From contig MNCI01001960.1 of assembly GCA_015680685.1 (NCBI GenBank), positions 145,323 to 209,322 of the forward strand: DNA of 64,000 nt, given 5' to 3'. Source of the DNA: Gnetum montanum. Taxonomy: Eukaryota; Streptophyta; Gnetopsida; Gnetales; Gnetaceae. Below the pieces are notes generated by a model. That model saw only the letters and a list, made by a program, of their open reading frames with translations. It ran no database searches and was not told the origin of the DNA. How positions within the stretch are numbered: position 1 is the stretch's first letter; every line of letters begins with the position of its first letter. Both the position numbers and the translations under genes were made by a program. This document shows, in pieces, positions 23,730 to 36,780 of the stretch.

Positions 23730-24245
23730 ACATAGTTGCCAGTTTAAGATCTTAGCAAACCGCAACAATGCAAAATTACATTTTAATATTGCCAGTTTTA
23801 GGTTGTAGCATACCATCAATAGGTTTAAAATTTAAAGGAGATTTTAATATTGCTAGTATAAGGTTGTAGCAGACCGTAACAATGTAATAATGTAAATTGA
23901 AGTTGATGTTGCAAATTTAAGGTCATAGCGAACCGTCATTAGGTCTAAAATGTAAAATGAATGCTAGAATTTCTAGTTTAAGATTATGGTGGACCATCAC
24001 TGGGTCTAAAATGTAAAATGGATGCTAAAATTGCCAGTTTAAGGTCATGGTGGATTTTCACTAGGCCTAAAATGTAAAATGAATGCTAGAATTGCTAGTT
24101 CAAGGTCATGCTGGACCGTCACTAGGCTACATTATAAGTTAAAATTGCTAGTTTAAGGTCTTGGTAGATCATAACTAGGCTACATTATAAGTTAAAATTG
24201 GTAGTTTAAGGTCTTGGTGGACCATAACCATGCAAAATTTGTAAA
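23730..24245 (+). repeat. Hairpin-motif array, about 9 units, upstream of the element B antisense gene
   Basis: Units of about 53-62 bases beginning gccagtttaag or gctagtttaagg, followed by an inverted repeat such as ggtcatgctggacc. Spacers are longer (with taaaatgtaaaatgaatgct) than in the 3' UTR arrays, but the core is the same. Confidence 0.8.
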
Positions 24246-24375
24246 GATGAAGTGAAAATTTTGGTGGCCTTGTTTGCTACACTGCAGCCGAGTGCTACGC
24301 TATAGTAGTGCTATGCTGCAAGGGTGTTCCGTGTTATTTAGGACATGAAAGTGATAGTTGTTTTTACTGTGTTGG

Positions 24376-24385
24376 CTATAAATAG
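24376..24385 (+). promoter_or_regulatory. TATA box of the element B antisense gene
   Basis: ctataaatag, 141 bases before the ATG at 24518. Matches the placement in element C (135 bases). Confidence 0.65.
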
Positions 24386-24517
24386 GGGATTACCCCCTAG
24401 TAAACTTGTCATTTTCATTGTCAGAGCCAACACCCAAAGCGTAGTGCGCTTGAGCTAAGAGAGAGAGCATAACAGGCATAGTGTAGCAGTTGATACAACT
24501 GATTTGTGGGCAAGGTA

Positions 24518-27500
24518 ATGGCACACAAAAACAAATGTAGGCATCAGGTGCCTGCCAAGGTGGACGAAGTGAAGCATACCCTAGGATGCCTCTCCAAGGC
24601 ACGCGTTGAGGAAAGGCTAGAGGGTCCATGCACTCAGTAAGTGTTATGCTACCCTTGTTTTCTTTGTGTGATTTATCAAGTTAGATTGCTATTTTCATCA
24701 CTATTTTGATTGTCTTGGTCATCATTGTGGGTACGCGGTGATTGTTGTTATTGCTTTTGTTGTCATTTTGGCCACTGAGCTATGGCTGCTGCCAGTTTGG
24801 CCGCAATGGCCATGGCGGTTTCTATGCTATGGCTATGCAAGGTACCACCTTGGCCACCATTGTCAGGAATGGTCACTACACTATCAAAGGGGTTTGGATG
24901 GTTTTGGGTAGTGTAGTGCATGCTAGGTATAGTGTACCACCCTTAGATAGGATTTTTTTTACGAAGTTTTGGGACAATGTAGCATATGCCTAGCGTAGCA
25001 TAGCATGAGGAAAGGGGGAGTTTATTATGTCTGTATTTTACCTAGCTATGTTTCATGTGATGGGGCAGGGTCAGGACAATGGGAACGTTGTGTGTATTTC
25101 TCCTAAGCCACGTTGTTTTGACATTGTAACTGTTACTGTGTTGCGGTTTTGGTTCCTATTATGCTACACTGCCCTAGCTATCAAGGTTGTTATGCAGCTA
25201 CCCAGCAAACTTGCTACATTGCTACACTATTGATACTATTACTCTGCTATGCTTGTTAGTGTTTTACTATGCTTAGCACTTTACTATTGCTTACACGGGG
25301 TGTGGGCGTCCTGCTATGTTGCACATACTATAGCCGTTGCCCTTGCAAAGTGCAATTGTTATGCTACACTATATAGGGTACACCTGATACACTATGCTAT
25401 ATAGGGCATAGGTGCTATGCTACACTACGTGTGACACTTTGCTATGCTTCATGCAATGTTTAATTTTGTTTTACCAAGGACTTATGGTTTCACGCCTAAG
25501 GAAAAAACTGTATAGCAAGGGTTATGCTACGCTACTTGGTAATCGTCACTTGAATGTTGCACTAACGCTTTCTTGTTGTATTGCATAGGGTCATTTTAAA
25601 ACTTTTCCTAGTCGTCCTTGAGCTGGTATGAGTCCTATGCTACCGTAGTGAAGCCATGACCAACATCCCCCCCCACTCACGCATGGGTAGGGCACCAAGC
25701 GGTCTAGTTTTGAGAGGGTGCATGGGACTTCCTAGAGTTTCTTCTTCACCATTTTAGTGTGATCATGTGGTCACACTTATCGGCCAAAACAATCGATGTA
25801 CTTACTAAAATGTTGTTTCCTGAGGAAAATCGGGGCATTCTAAAGTTTATGGTAGATGGATTGATCGAAGGTGAAGGGGTAGAAGGCTCCAACTAGTGCC
25901 CAAGAGGCTTGAGGTATTTAAGTTGGATCTGGGACATGCCCAAATTCAAATGCTACCATCTATACAACACATTTTACATTGGCTGTCACATGGGCACCTA
26001 CTTCCAAAACCTACCTAGAACCATTTATTATGCTAGTGTTTTAAACATGTTGTATCATTTACTTTGAGCTAGTCAAAATGTTTACTATATTTTGCATGTT
26101 TCCAGGTTTTATATTGATAAGGACGGTCTTCATGGTGACGCAGATACATTAGCGTTGGCCCAAATAGCTTTGCAAGAGTTCTCCTCTACTAGGAACATGC
26201 TTGCCAATGTTATAGAACAACTTGGGATTGATTTCAAAACGTATCCAAGTATTCCAAGTTTTATGAAAAATGTGAAGACGTTGGCTGGTTGGATAGTGAA
26301 TGGGCATCTTGTCGACCACACTACTGTAGAATATGTTCTGGTGGAAATTCCACCATTTCCTATGCCATTTAAACATGATATGTTAAATCTTGCATTTTTT
26401 ATGTGATCAAGTCATGATTTTCTTTTTCTTTTGCTAATTTTTTTGTTGCTAACTATTGTAGTAGCCAGCGAATCCCAAAAGGTTACAGTGATCACCTCTG
26501 GACATGATGAGACCAACCTTTTCTTTAAGTACAGAGAGCTGGATGAGACTCAGAATTGGCTTTGTAATGGGGCCCCAACGACCTTGGTTCATAATGTTCA
26601 GGAGGCTATGCTCATGGATTTTTTCCTAGCTATAAATCCAACTGTCGCATTTGCCAAAATGCTCTCCATAGTTGACTCCTTTTTTGAAAAGGCTAACCGC
26701 TTCTACACATGGGTTCACAATGTGTGAGTGGTGTTTGAGATAAATGACAAATATTTTGTAGACCTTTTCAGTGTCCCCTCTAATGGCCTACCTATAGGGG
26801 AAAAGAGTAGCAAGGATGTCAACCATTAGGGGGACATAAAGGAATGGTTGGGGACTAGCAAGGATCAAAAGGGAATTTATATCCATAAGGTCAAGCTAGC
26901 AGTGGCCCAAATAGTTTACCCTATCTTCCATGATTATGCCTTCCCTAAGCCACTCTCCCAAGGAAAAATCCTTGGAGTAGAGCAGGCCTGGATCATGTGG
27001 GACATTATGGAAGAAGGAACCTGCTACAATTGGGTCAAGTACCTCTTGGAAGGCTTGCAAGCTGAAATGGTCAAACTTCATGAGAAGCTTGATTCCCATT
27101 TGAACATGAATTATTCCTTCTTCATAACTTGCTTGAAAAAAATTTTGAAATTTTTGGTGGTATGTGAGAACAATGCTTGGGTGCAACAAGATTGCACCTA
27201 GATATCCAAACCATGGATTTTCCAAGTTTTCCATACCACCTGATCTCAATATCCCTCAGAGGCTATTCAGAACTCACTTTCAATAACAACGAGGGATCAG
27301 GTGAGGCGTACCTTTTGTGCCCCAAACAACATTGGAGAGGCACCTCCCATTAACATAGGCAATGTGTTAATGGGGACACACCTCATTACAAAAATCGTGA
27401 AAATGAGGCTACAACACAAAAAGTCTCATCCTACGAAAGAACCTCCTTGTACTAATGAAGAGAGGAGGAGAAAGTTAAGGATCAAGGTATGTAAAGTACA

Positions 27501-29171
27501 TTGGTAAGTGTGCTTAACTATATGATTAGTGTAGCATCCATTTTATGTTGGATTATTCTGCTTATTTTGAACATGTCAGAACAGGAAGAAGAAGAGGTTT
27601 TGGCCCTTGAAGCAAGGGCCCTCACTGAAGAGGAAGAAGAGGCCCTAGCTATAGAAGAAGAGGCCCTTACTATAGAGGAAGAGGCCCCTACTGCCAATGA
27701 TCCTTTTGTGGAATGTGCTTCAGTACTTGATGGGCACATGACTATTGAGGATGACACCACACTTTTATGTTAGTTAGAAGGGGAAGGATTGTAATTTGAT
27801 GTTGGTGAGTTTGATCACTTGCTTGAAAGTATGTCAATGGATGATCCCCCTGCTATCACCCCTGAGGGTTTGCTAGGTAGGAGCTTTGCACTATTGTTTA
27901 TGTTATTGTTTTCAGCTTCATTATTGTCTTCTCCATCATTGCTAACATGTTTTATTATGCAGTGGACACCACTATTAATGCCCCTAACCATTCTTCCTCA
28001 ATCTACCTCTAACCATGGACCAAGACCCTCAATAAATTCACTTTTATAGAGGGGGTGGTCAATGACATGATCAATTGCCTAAGGTATATTGATCCTATGA
28101 TAGGTATGTTGAAGTTACTGCATTAGGCTCTCTAAGTTGTTTGCATTTTTTTTGCTATGGCACTATGACTAATGCTTTTTCACATGTGATTGATAGCTTC
28201 TCATCTCAAGTGGGATCCTAGGAAAGCCATTGAGGTTGACACTATGCCTGAACTTCCTCTAGAGGTAGTTAAGATGCCTCATCATATATACAGGAAAATA
28301 AGTAAATGTGTATTGTACTCAGAACACTTCTTGTGGGAGTGTAGGCATGTCAATGAGGACCTCTAAAAGAGGGTTCAAAAACTTGAGAAAGAGAAGACTA
28401 GCCAAGCCGCTAAGTTGGAGGACCTTCAATTCAGAAATGAATTTCTTTTGTCTTGTGACACTCATGATGGTAGTTGGCGTATGACTGTTATTGACTATGC
28501 AAGATATTGTATAGCCCTATAGAGTAAGAATGAGGCCACTCACGAGATTATTGAACAACACATGTAGATGGACCTTTTGGCCCAAAAGAACCAAGATTGG
28601 AAGGATTATAGCACAAAGCTATATGAATGGGGGTAGGTAGAAAAGAACCATAAGCATATGTATAAAATGAAATGTGCCACCTATCGTAAATAATATTAGG
28701 ATACTTTTTTTTAAGTTGCATACCCATAAGCTATTCCTCAATGTCATTGGCACTACTAGGGCCTATGAAAAGTTCATGCAACAGGTGGTGGTTAGTGAGT
28801 CTCCTGAAAGAGAAATGAACTTGCCTTCTAGGGAGACCACCACTGCCACCTTTTCTCTAGGGCCACCCAGATGGACAACTGTGGAGAAAGGGAAAGTTTT
28901 GGTAATCACTAATCTAGGGAAGGAAAATTGGGCCAACCTTACTAAGGAGGAGATCCTACAACGTATAGTGGGTGGCATAGATAGGATACCCTATGAAATG
29001 GATGTGAGGCCATCTCAGGTTAGTCACTCTTTATTGCATCATAGTTTATTTTATGCAAGCTTTGTTTTTTATTTTTAACTTATTGTTTTATTTTTTTATC
29101 TTGCATAGGATCCAAATGGAGAGGCATGACCCATTTGAATAGGAAATGGGGATGTTGATGAGGATTTATAG
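24518..29171 (+). pseudogene. Element B antisense gene, eight exons (decayed copy)
   Basis: Homolog of the element C antisense gene. Exons: 24518-24636 (119 bases, as in C), 25589-26038 (450, as in C and D), 26106-26377, 26462-27486, 27580-27876, 27963-28102, 28197-29018, 29109 to about 29171. Donors such as cactcagtaagtg (exon 1) and ataggtatgttg (exon 6) are intact, but the donors after exons 2 and 3 have changed (GT to TT and AT). Conserved pieces: EFLLHHFSVIMWSHL, YNTFYIGCHMGTYFQNL, LFSVPSNGLP, repeated EEEEALAIEEEALTIEEE in exon 5, PPRWTTVEKGKV in exon 7. A frameshift in exon 2 and many stops. The B and C proteins align over all exons; introns 1-3 share phases 2, 2, 1. Confidence 0.82.
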
Positions 29172-29324
29172 TGTGGCAGCAAAAAGAATTTTTTTTTTCA
29201 ATTGGATTCAAATTTTTGCAAACATTATTGTATGGACTAAAATTGAATGAAAAATATAGTGTGAAACAATTATTTTATTTCAATTAATCTATTATTTATT
29301 TTATTTTTTATGAATGTCTTTAGG

Positions 29325-29430
29325 CCCCTTGTTTTAGTTTTAGTTTTAGGCCATTTCGGGCCTATTGCAATAGTTTAAGGCCATTTCGGGCCATCGCAAT
29401 AGTTTAAGGCCATTTTGGGCCATGTGGTAG
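29325..29430 (+). repeat. Hairpin-motif array downstream of the element B antisense gene
   Basis: Three copies of agtttaaggccatttcgggc or close forms, with a ggcc-N6-ggcc type inverted repeat. Same place and strand as in C and D. Confidence 0.75.
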
Positions 29431-29439
29431 ATAATTAAT

Positions 29440-29640
29440 GTAAGGAAAAACCCTGATGTAAATGATGGAAATAATGTAAACAGTAAACATGATGAAAATG
29501 AAAATTGTAGATATGATGCAAACAATTAAAACAATGTAAACAGTGATCATGATGCTAAAAAATGAACATAATGCAAACAATGAACGTGATGTTAAAAATG
29601 AACTTAATGCAAACAGTGAACATGGTGCTAAAATTAAGAC
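29440..29640. repeat. Imperfect tandem repeat of gtaaacagtgaacatgatg words
   Basis: About 200 bases of A-rich repeats (aaacagtgaacatgatgct, aaaatgaacataatgc) next to the hairpin array. No coding sense. Confidence 0.55.
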
Positions 29641-29723
29641 AAAAGGAGATAAAAAATGTTAAATCCAAGCCTTTATATAATTGAATTAGAGGTAATCTCT
29701 AATTACATAGTTGTTTCCTAACC

Positions 29724-30850
29724 CATCATGGGCTAGGCGAAGCATATGGCTGAGTGGCTTTGTTGTAGTATTCTTCTATGTCATTATCTACTGTTTGATA
29801 AGGCAACTTAGCCCACATAGTTTCTTTATCTAAGTTGGCATTTTTGGTTAGCTCATTAGTCAAACAAGGGGTTTTAGCATTAATAGACACTTTGTTCTTA
29901 GAGATTACTATCTCCAAACCCTACTCCATGTCAACATTGTTTATGGCTTGGGTAGCCACTTCGTCATCGTAGATCATCACTTTCCCGCCCACGTAGGTAG
30001 GTGGATCTCTTGATGTATTGGTGAAAAGATGGCTCTTAATTAGGCTAACCATGACCTCCACAAGATCAGGTTGAACCTGGGCATCTCTTCCACCACAATG
30101 AACATCATGCTTGTGGAGAATTGGTCCCTTGCCACAAAGTTAATGTGAACAGTTCTCTTTACCACCACATGCATCCTATTGAATGATTTTAGGCAAGACG
30201 TTATTATGGTCTTGATTTGATCAACCAAGCCCAATTTGTCCATTATAGAAAATGGAATGACATTGGTAGCAGCCCCATCATCAACGTGTACCCTTCAAAT
30301 CTTGTACTGGGCGACCTAAATTGTGATGAACACGGGTGTCATTGTCACCTTACCCTTTTCAGGGTCATCCTTAATGGACTGATCATGAAATGTTAATTCA
30401 GCTAGCCATGGTTCTTCAGCCATAGAGGGAAGCATGATAGCATGGATTTCTTTCTCTTCATCTAGCATGTTTTCTTCAACCAGGATAGATGCTAACATGT
30501 GAACCATGGTCTCACGATGCACTGTGGAAGTCATTATCAAGTCATATAGGCTTAAAGTTGTGTTTTTCTGCTTTAGGGAATGTTTGACTTGTGTAAGGGA
30601 GTTGAGAAAATATTTCCCACCATCTTGTTGTTTGCTAACCCTTTCCTCCTCTATTTGTCTTAGAAGATGAATCTCCCAAGGGGGAGTGGTTTTGGGCTGG
30701 TTGACTAGCTTTTTTGGCTCAACGGGCATCGATTGTGTATGTACGCTACCACCAATAGTTGATGATGGAGAGGTCATAAGGACTGTAGATAAGGGGATAG
30801 GCTTAGGGGGACCTAGTGTAGTGAGTTCCCTAGCCATCTTATCTACCAAA
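29724..30850 (-). pseudogene. Element B aspartic protease region
   Basis: The minus strand carries the conserved block LKQKNTTLSLYDLIMTSTVH, the linker SIKDDPEKGKVTMTPVFITI, the active-site loop VHVDDGAATNVIPFSI (about 30240-30290), and FNLILWRSWLA. The tail WAKLPY near 29805 matches WADLPF and WAELPF of C and D. In-frame stops near 30300 and elsewhere. Confidence 0.82.
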
Positions 30851-33513
30851 CGCTCTTCATGCTTTTTTAGATGAGGAGGCTATGGTGCAGATTTTGTTGC
30901 TTGGATTTGGGTGGTAGAGGTGCTTGGATGTTTTGGCACCTTAATGAAAAATGGTGCCTATTGTGTTGGTGCAAGAAGTGGTGCAACTCTAAGCACAAAT
31001 GGCAAGGTAGATTTCTGATGAAGAACTTTAAGGACAAATGGGGTTTACAATGTTGTTTTTGTTGTTGTTGGAATTTCTGTGTTATGAGGAGGCACACACA
31101 TCAAAAATGGTTGTTGTGGTGATTCTGGATTAATGTCAATGCCAATAATGTTGATGGTGTACCTTGCATTGTTAGCATTCTGGGGGTCTTTGTAAACATT
31201 CATTGATTGGTTTTTAGGGTAGAAGGGACTACTCTCATCCAGGACCAACTTGCCCTAATTAATCATGTATTAGATATTGTCTTTCAATGCTAAACAATAG
31301 TTCATATCATGACCACACAGTTGGTGTTTGTCATAGAAACATTCTAGCCTAAAATTCTTAGGCACTAGAAGTTCATTGGGTCTAGCCAAGGAGGGGTTTC
31401 ACAGAACTTCAGAGTACCTCTAACGGAATTTGATTACCTTCTTTGACATCTGTTTATGTTGTATACACTCGGCTTCCAACAATTGCTTCAAAAGTTTCAT
31501 AGGCTTAATGGGTAAGGGGGTATACTTAGAGTTATCCTTGCATTCAAATTTGGGCCTCAGCTAGGTTGGCACCACAGGTGTTGATGTTGAGGACTGTCCT
31601 GTATTACTAGAGCTAGGTGTGGCATTAGCTAGAGTGTTGGGTGCTATTGCAGCCTTTTGTTGTTGCTATTGTCAAGCTCAGTTTCTTTAACCATAGTAGC
31701 CATTGTTGTTGCTGTGGCCTTGCCATTTTCTTTTTCTTTTTTGATATGTGCATGTTTATAGGTGACATAGGCCAGGTCCTTACTGGCTTCAACCACATCT
31801 TGAATGATGTTGGTCTAAGCAAAGGCTTGATTGAGGGAATGCAGGGCCAGGTAGTAGAGTTTAGACTTAATAAAGTCATTGACTATTCCCTTAAAGATAG
31901 CCAACAAGTGAGCCTCTATAATAGGTTCACATATCACATTTAAGGTAGTGCTCCATCACTGTATGAATCTCTACATAGATTCTAGTGGATCTTACTTAAC
32001 ACTCATGAGTTGGTCTAATGTGACCTCTGGTTTCAGTTTGTACTTGAAGTGGGTCATGCATTGGCTTAGCAGCTCTTCTAGGGTGGAAATGGAGGCACAT
32101 GGGAGTGCATGTTACCAATCCAGAGCCTTGTCTATCAGAGACATGGCAAAGACACAAGTGATAGTCTATGGCCATGGTTGCAATAATAGGGATTCAAACC
32201 TAAAGGTCACCAAATGTGCATTGGAATCACCCTTCCTGTTGTATTTTGTAAATTGGGGAAGTGGCACCCCAAGGTGCAAAGTAAGCATAGGAACAATAGG
32301 ATTGATCGGGTCATCATGGTAGAAGTCCATGACTTGAACAGTCTTGGAGCTAGTGACTTAAGCCATTTGATCTCTTCGGTGAGGGTCTAGATGAGTTGGA
32401 AGGCTTGGTCCAGACCTAAGGATGTTGCAGATGATTACGGGGCTACCTGAGTAGCCATCATGGGTGATGCTATTGTAGCGATGGCTTGTTCCATGGGAGG
32501 TACTATTGGAGCCACTATAGCAAGTGGTGCTACCTGGGCAGTCCACCACCCAGTGGGTGGTGCTATTAGGGTGACAACTGTTGGTGGTGTCGTGGGGTTG
32601 GCTATGTGCCAGGTTGGCGAGGTAGCCCAAAACCCTATGTTTGGTTGCACCACCTGTGGGACTTGGTATGCTTGGGGTTGTGCGTAATGAAACATGTAAG
32701 AGGGTTGTGCAGTAGGGAGAGAAGCGGCTGGCATCCACCACATAGTTGAGAGTGGGTTTGCTACAGGTGGTGGAACAGCTGTAGATGAGGGAGTAAGAGC
32801 GAAACTCACATGTGATTGTGACATAGGCACAGTGTTCATGTATGGTAGTGTAGCCATAACTGATGTTGGGTACAATGATAGAACAAATTGGGAATGGAGC
32901 ATGACTAGAAACAAAGTTGAAGGGCCTATGTGTTGCTAAGTTGAAAACATGGGATGGATGCCCATTAATCAAGAAGGTGTGGGCTATGGTAGGGTTGTGG
33001 TGATAATGAAGAGGATAGAAGAGAAGAACAAGTTTTTCCAAAAAATAGCAATGGAAGGGGTAGCCATGGTGTAGACCTGGCCACCACCTTCGAAGTGGGA
33101 GTCCAAGTCTTCTTGCCCATCCTAAAATGCTTCATCATAGTGGGATGTTGTATCCCATTCCCTAGACCTACTCACTCACATCAGTTGGTTTAACACCATT
33201 GATACACTTCAGTCAACGAGATGATGACATCAAGAGCAAGGATGAACTCCTTCCCATTCCAATGGAGGAACTCGAAGTTACGTTTATCCTTGAGCTCCTG
33301 ATGGTCTAAGGGTAGATTCACTTGGACCTTTGCATAGAGGAAATAATATCACTCTGTGTCTTGCACCAAATGCTTAGATGACATGTGCCATAGCCTAAGG
33401 GATTGTTGTTGTACCAGGACTAGGCTAGGTGGTTGCTCAGTACCTATCACATGTTAGATAGAGTAAGGTACCTCTAGGTCTGAGGTGGGAACTACTGTGG
33501 TAACAGGATTCAT
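30851..33513 (-). pseudogene. Element B gag remnant
   Basis: Start ATG at 33513 (MNPVTTVV). The N-terminal block keeps the pattern of C and D (KRNFEFLH near 33275). A proline/alanine-rich linker lies at 32400-32930, core gag pieces at 31630-32330, then NVYKDPQNANNARYTINII near 31170 and lysine/glutamine-rich segments. Many stops and frame changes. Encodes nothing intact. Confidence 0.78.
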
Positions 33514-33957
33514 TTTTGGTTATGAAATTGGTGGGAATAGGAAGGGTATGCATGAGGAGCTACAAGTAGCACGTTGTTATGCTAAGCAGGTATAGTGAAA
33601 GATGTAGGAGAGGAGGCTGAAACTAGGTAGGCTGGGAAGTGTCAGAAGCTAGCTTCCTTCACTGTTACACTTGCTACACTGAGCAGGGCTGCTACATTGG
33701 GAGGTTCGCTACACCACATGAGACGTAGATAGTGTAGCGTAGTCAACAATGTGAATGTGGTACAGTAAGTAGTTGGAGCCTTTCATCCTACAGGGTTCTA
33801 GCGGAATCGTTGTTGCAACTAGTCTGCACCATTCGATGCATAGACAACCACAAAAGTGTCACAACTATGCTAGTAGGTAATGGGTATAGAGGGCATGCAG
33901 GATTACCTATGATACACAAAAAGGGCACAAAAGCACCTCCTTCTAGCACCAAAAAAT
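33514..33957 (-). promoter_or_regulatory. Element B 5' leader and primer binding site
   Basis: The minus strand after the LTR reads gctacaattttttt and then tggtgctagaaggaggtgc (about 33932-33950), the same primer site start as C. The rest is untranslated leader rich in gctacac words with no feature I can name. Confidence 0.65.
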
Positions 33958-36175
33958 TGTAGCAAACGAAAACATTAGTGGCTAGAACACTAAGAGGTCA
34001 CAAGGCATACAGCCTAAACCTAGATCTGTGCAAGGGCTGAGCTAGAAAAAAATGGAAATAGTGTGCCTTGAATGATCTAGTCAATCAGATAGGGACTTAA
34101 TCAATGTATAATAACCTTTCATAAATGTATTTTTAAAGATGTTAGGTATAACTTAAGCAATAAGAGACAAATGTAAATTGATAGAGAATAATGCAAAATC
34201 TGATAATAGCAAAATGAAATGAAATAGGCTTGGATGAGAAAGTGCACCACCCCAAGATAGGGGGATTTGATCTCTGTTTGGCTGAAAGGTGTACAATTAA
34301 GGTGCAATGTGGAGAAGCATAGCTTATAATGAAGTGGTATGGTTACAGCTCCTTAGAATACTATCAATAGCTTGCTAACAAGAACTATCTGCTTACTTGT
34401 CTCCTTACCAAAGCTAATCACCAGAAAGCCAAAATGCCAAAATGCCAAATGCCAATCTTTGAATCCAACTACCAAAAGGTGATTCTCAAAGCCAACAATG
34501 TCAAAAGCCAATCCTTTGAATGTTGTTCATTGAGGTATTTATAAAGTTAGATGTGGGAGAGAAACATGGTTTGGATGCCACATGTCCTAGGTCCCACAGA
34601 GTGCAAACATGACTATGCCATGCTATTGTGTGATGCTAAATGTAAAACCTATCATGCTTTGACCATACCATTCAAGCTGCATGTGCCAAAATCTAGTGAA
34701 CTGCCATGTTTAGTATAAAGAATGCCAACAATGAATGCAAAGTGGAGCCTGTTCTCTAGGACTATGTCTTCCCTGCTCTTGTGAGTAGGGTCAAGTGTAG
34801 GGACAACTTTGAGGATAATCAAGGGGGGTCCAAATCAAAGCAAACTTGCTGATCCTTATTTGTTGAAGAAATGTCGAAGTAGGAATGAGCATTTTCAACA
34901 AGTTCTAAGGCTAACTGGAGATGCTTTTAAGCTTTCATGTGAGTGTTACGCTATTTATGCTACCTAGCGTATCATCATAGCATAAACACTCACATGCTAC
35001 ACTGTGCTACACTACATAGCATAGCTGCCAGTCTAAGAGGATCCTTGCTGAAAGCTGACAATACCTATCTGAGACCTAGCCAGGCAAGCAACTAAAACCT
35101 TGTATTTCATGTTGAAAGGTCCTAGTACCTATAGAGTTCATCCTTAGAAAACCTTTATGCTTTATGTCCTTGCTATGCTGTGCTACACTCTGTAGCGTAG
35201 CAGCCAATGTGACATGAATTCCTATTCAATCTGTAATGTTTTGTCCAAAAATTTTTCTTGGAACCTGAGGGTGAATTTGGATAGGTGCTCTCAAAGGTTT
35301 GAATGTGGCCAAGTGCAATCCCTTTGCTAGGAACCACTTGGTAGGGGACCTTTTTTCATTCTGACCCTGCTACACTATGTTACATTGTGTAACGTAGCAT
35401 AGCGTAGAACCCAATTTGGCTGAAATTCTGACTTACTTAGCAAACACTTTTTCACAAAATGTCAATCATGCATGGTAGCAGAGAAAACTTGTTTGATGGT
35501 TAAAGTATGTACAAGTATGCTTACTCCATCAGAGGCATCTGAGTAGGAGTATTGTCAAAGTACATCCCTGCTATGCTGTGTTATGCTGCATAGTGTAGCA
35601 TAGCGTAGCATCCAAATTGAAATGATTTTTATAAAACTTGCCATATTTTGCTGCATCATGTTGCTGATGCATCAAGGATGAAGTGGGGCATATATCCCGG
35701 AAGACTGAGTCATCATCAATCTGCTTCTTTGAAGCCTAATCATTCTTCTCAAGGCCTACTATGCTGTACAGCGTAGCAAGTTCCTGTAGTTAGAAAATTT
35801 TTTGAACTATTTCACTCATCCTAAACACTTTTGGAAGCTCCTAGCATGATCCATGGGTAAACCATCAGCTGGGTCAGGTGTCAAGCTAAGAACATTAGAA
35901 GGTGTAGCAAGTCTATTAGCCTGAGCAATAGAAAATTTTCTGAACTGTATGATCTACTGCTAGTGCTTTTTCATGTAGGCTAGCCTCACAGCTGGGTGCC
36001 ACGTTGACTGTGCTACAGAGGGTGGTAGGCAAACTTGGAAGTAACTCTATAGGAATTATGACTTCTAGGGTTCCATGTCCTTAGCAGAATCCATCGTGGC
36101 ACCATGGTTGCAGGGATCCTTTCCCAAATTTCGGGACTGCTAAATCATGAGAGTCCCAAAATTTATGGTGTTTCA
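33958..36175 (-). repeat. Element B right LTR (sense 5' LTR), 2218 bp
   Basis: On the plus strand it runs tgtagcaaacg to tatggtgtttca, so the sense start is TGAAACACC as in C and D. TATA box on the minus strand at 34536-34543 (tatttata on plus). U3 is packed with gctacact...agtgtagc and tagcgtagc words, some palindromic. Confidence 0.85.
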
Positions 36176-36180
36176 CCTCT
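36176..36180. repeat. Target-site duplication of element B, right copy
   Basis: CCTCT, identical to 256-260; A1 LTR sequence resumes after it (taacttaacaagttatttt against agcttaattaaagttattt). Confidence 0.85.
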
Positions 36181-36395
36181 TAACTTAACAAGTTATTTTC
36201 CATTACCTCTAAGAGTAGCACTAGTTTAGGATAGCATCATACACCTCACCCTAGACTAAACCATACATGACAAAGAAAATACTAGTCTAGGTGGGAAGAC
36301 AACGAACTGTGATCAATGAGTAACTATCTAGATACCACAACTAGCCCGTCTATGGATTTCGACTAGATCATGCATGAAACTCACTCGCTAGTGCT
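36181..36395 (+). repeat. A1 5' LTR, second part
   Basis: Matches 40226-40435 of the 3' LTR, including atcaatgagtaactatctag. The final ~40-80 bases of the 3' LTR (to tcatca) are not recognisable here. Confidence 0.8.
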
Positions 36396-36780
36396 TCGAT
36401 TCTTATTCCAAAAGAACCTACTTGAACTCGGAGTGTTCAACATAGTCATGGGCAAGGAGTACACTCCAAATTACGTATAAATTTTTTGAAATTCATCATC
36501 ATATGAAGGATACTTTAAAAGATAATTGACTACAAAAAATGAGATAAACATGTGCCAAAAACAATCTTATCTCCTCACATACACTAGGAAATTAAATTTT
36601 AAAGCCATCTAATCAAATTAAGGGGCCCAATATTAAAACTTTTAGGGGACATTATCACAAGATTCTCTAACTCTGGATCACACAAAATAAGAAATGAATT
36701 CATTAAGGTAGAAGTAAGGTATAACTTAAATTTTGTAAACAACGTTACTAATGGTCAGCCTCGTGTGATTGAAAATGGCC
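36396..36780 (+). other. A1 leader
   Basis: Non-coding stretch between LTR and coding region. It aligns with the reverse complement of A2 at about 47625-47990 (shared ctcactagtgctccgatt-like and taaggtataactt). No clear primer site was found. Confidence 0.55.

Larger units (their letters stand above)
261..36175 (-). mobile_element. Element B: old Tat/Ogre-type Ty3/gypsy retrotransposon, hosting element C
   Basis: TG...CA termini flanked by CCTCT. Without nested C (554-17828) it is about 18.6 kb. The sense strand is minus: right LTR 33958-36175, primer site near 33935-33950, gag-protease 29724-33513, intron-like gap 23628-29723 holding an antisense gene, RT/RNase H and integrase 20190-23627, 3' UTR, then the left LTR (261-553 plus 17829 to about 18813). 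It is the most decayed of the three Tat-type copies, with CpG mostly replaced by TG/CA and many stops, which fits B being older than C, the element that inserted into it. Confidence 0.88.

Noticed and set aside
27518-27760. Serine-rich minus-strand frame
   Set aside because: Mirror reading of the Glu-rich exon 5 of the B antisense gene.
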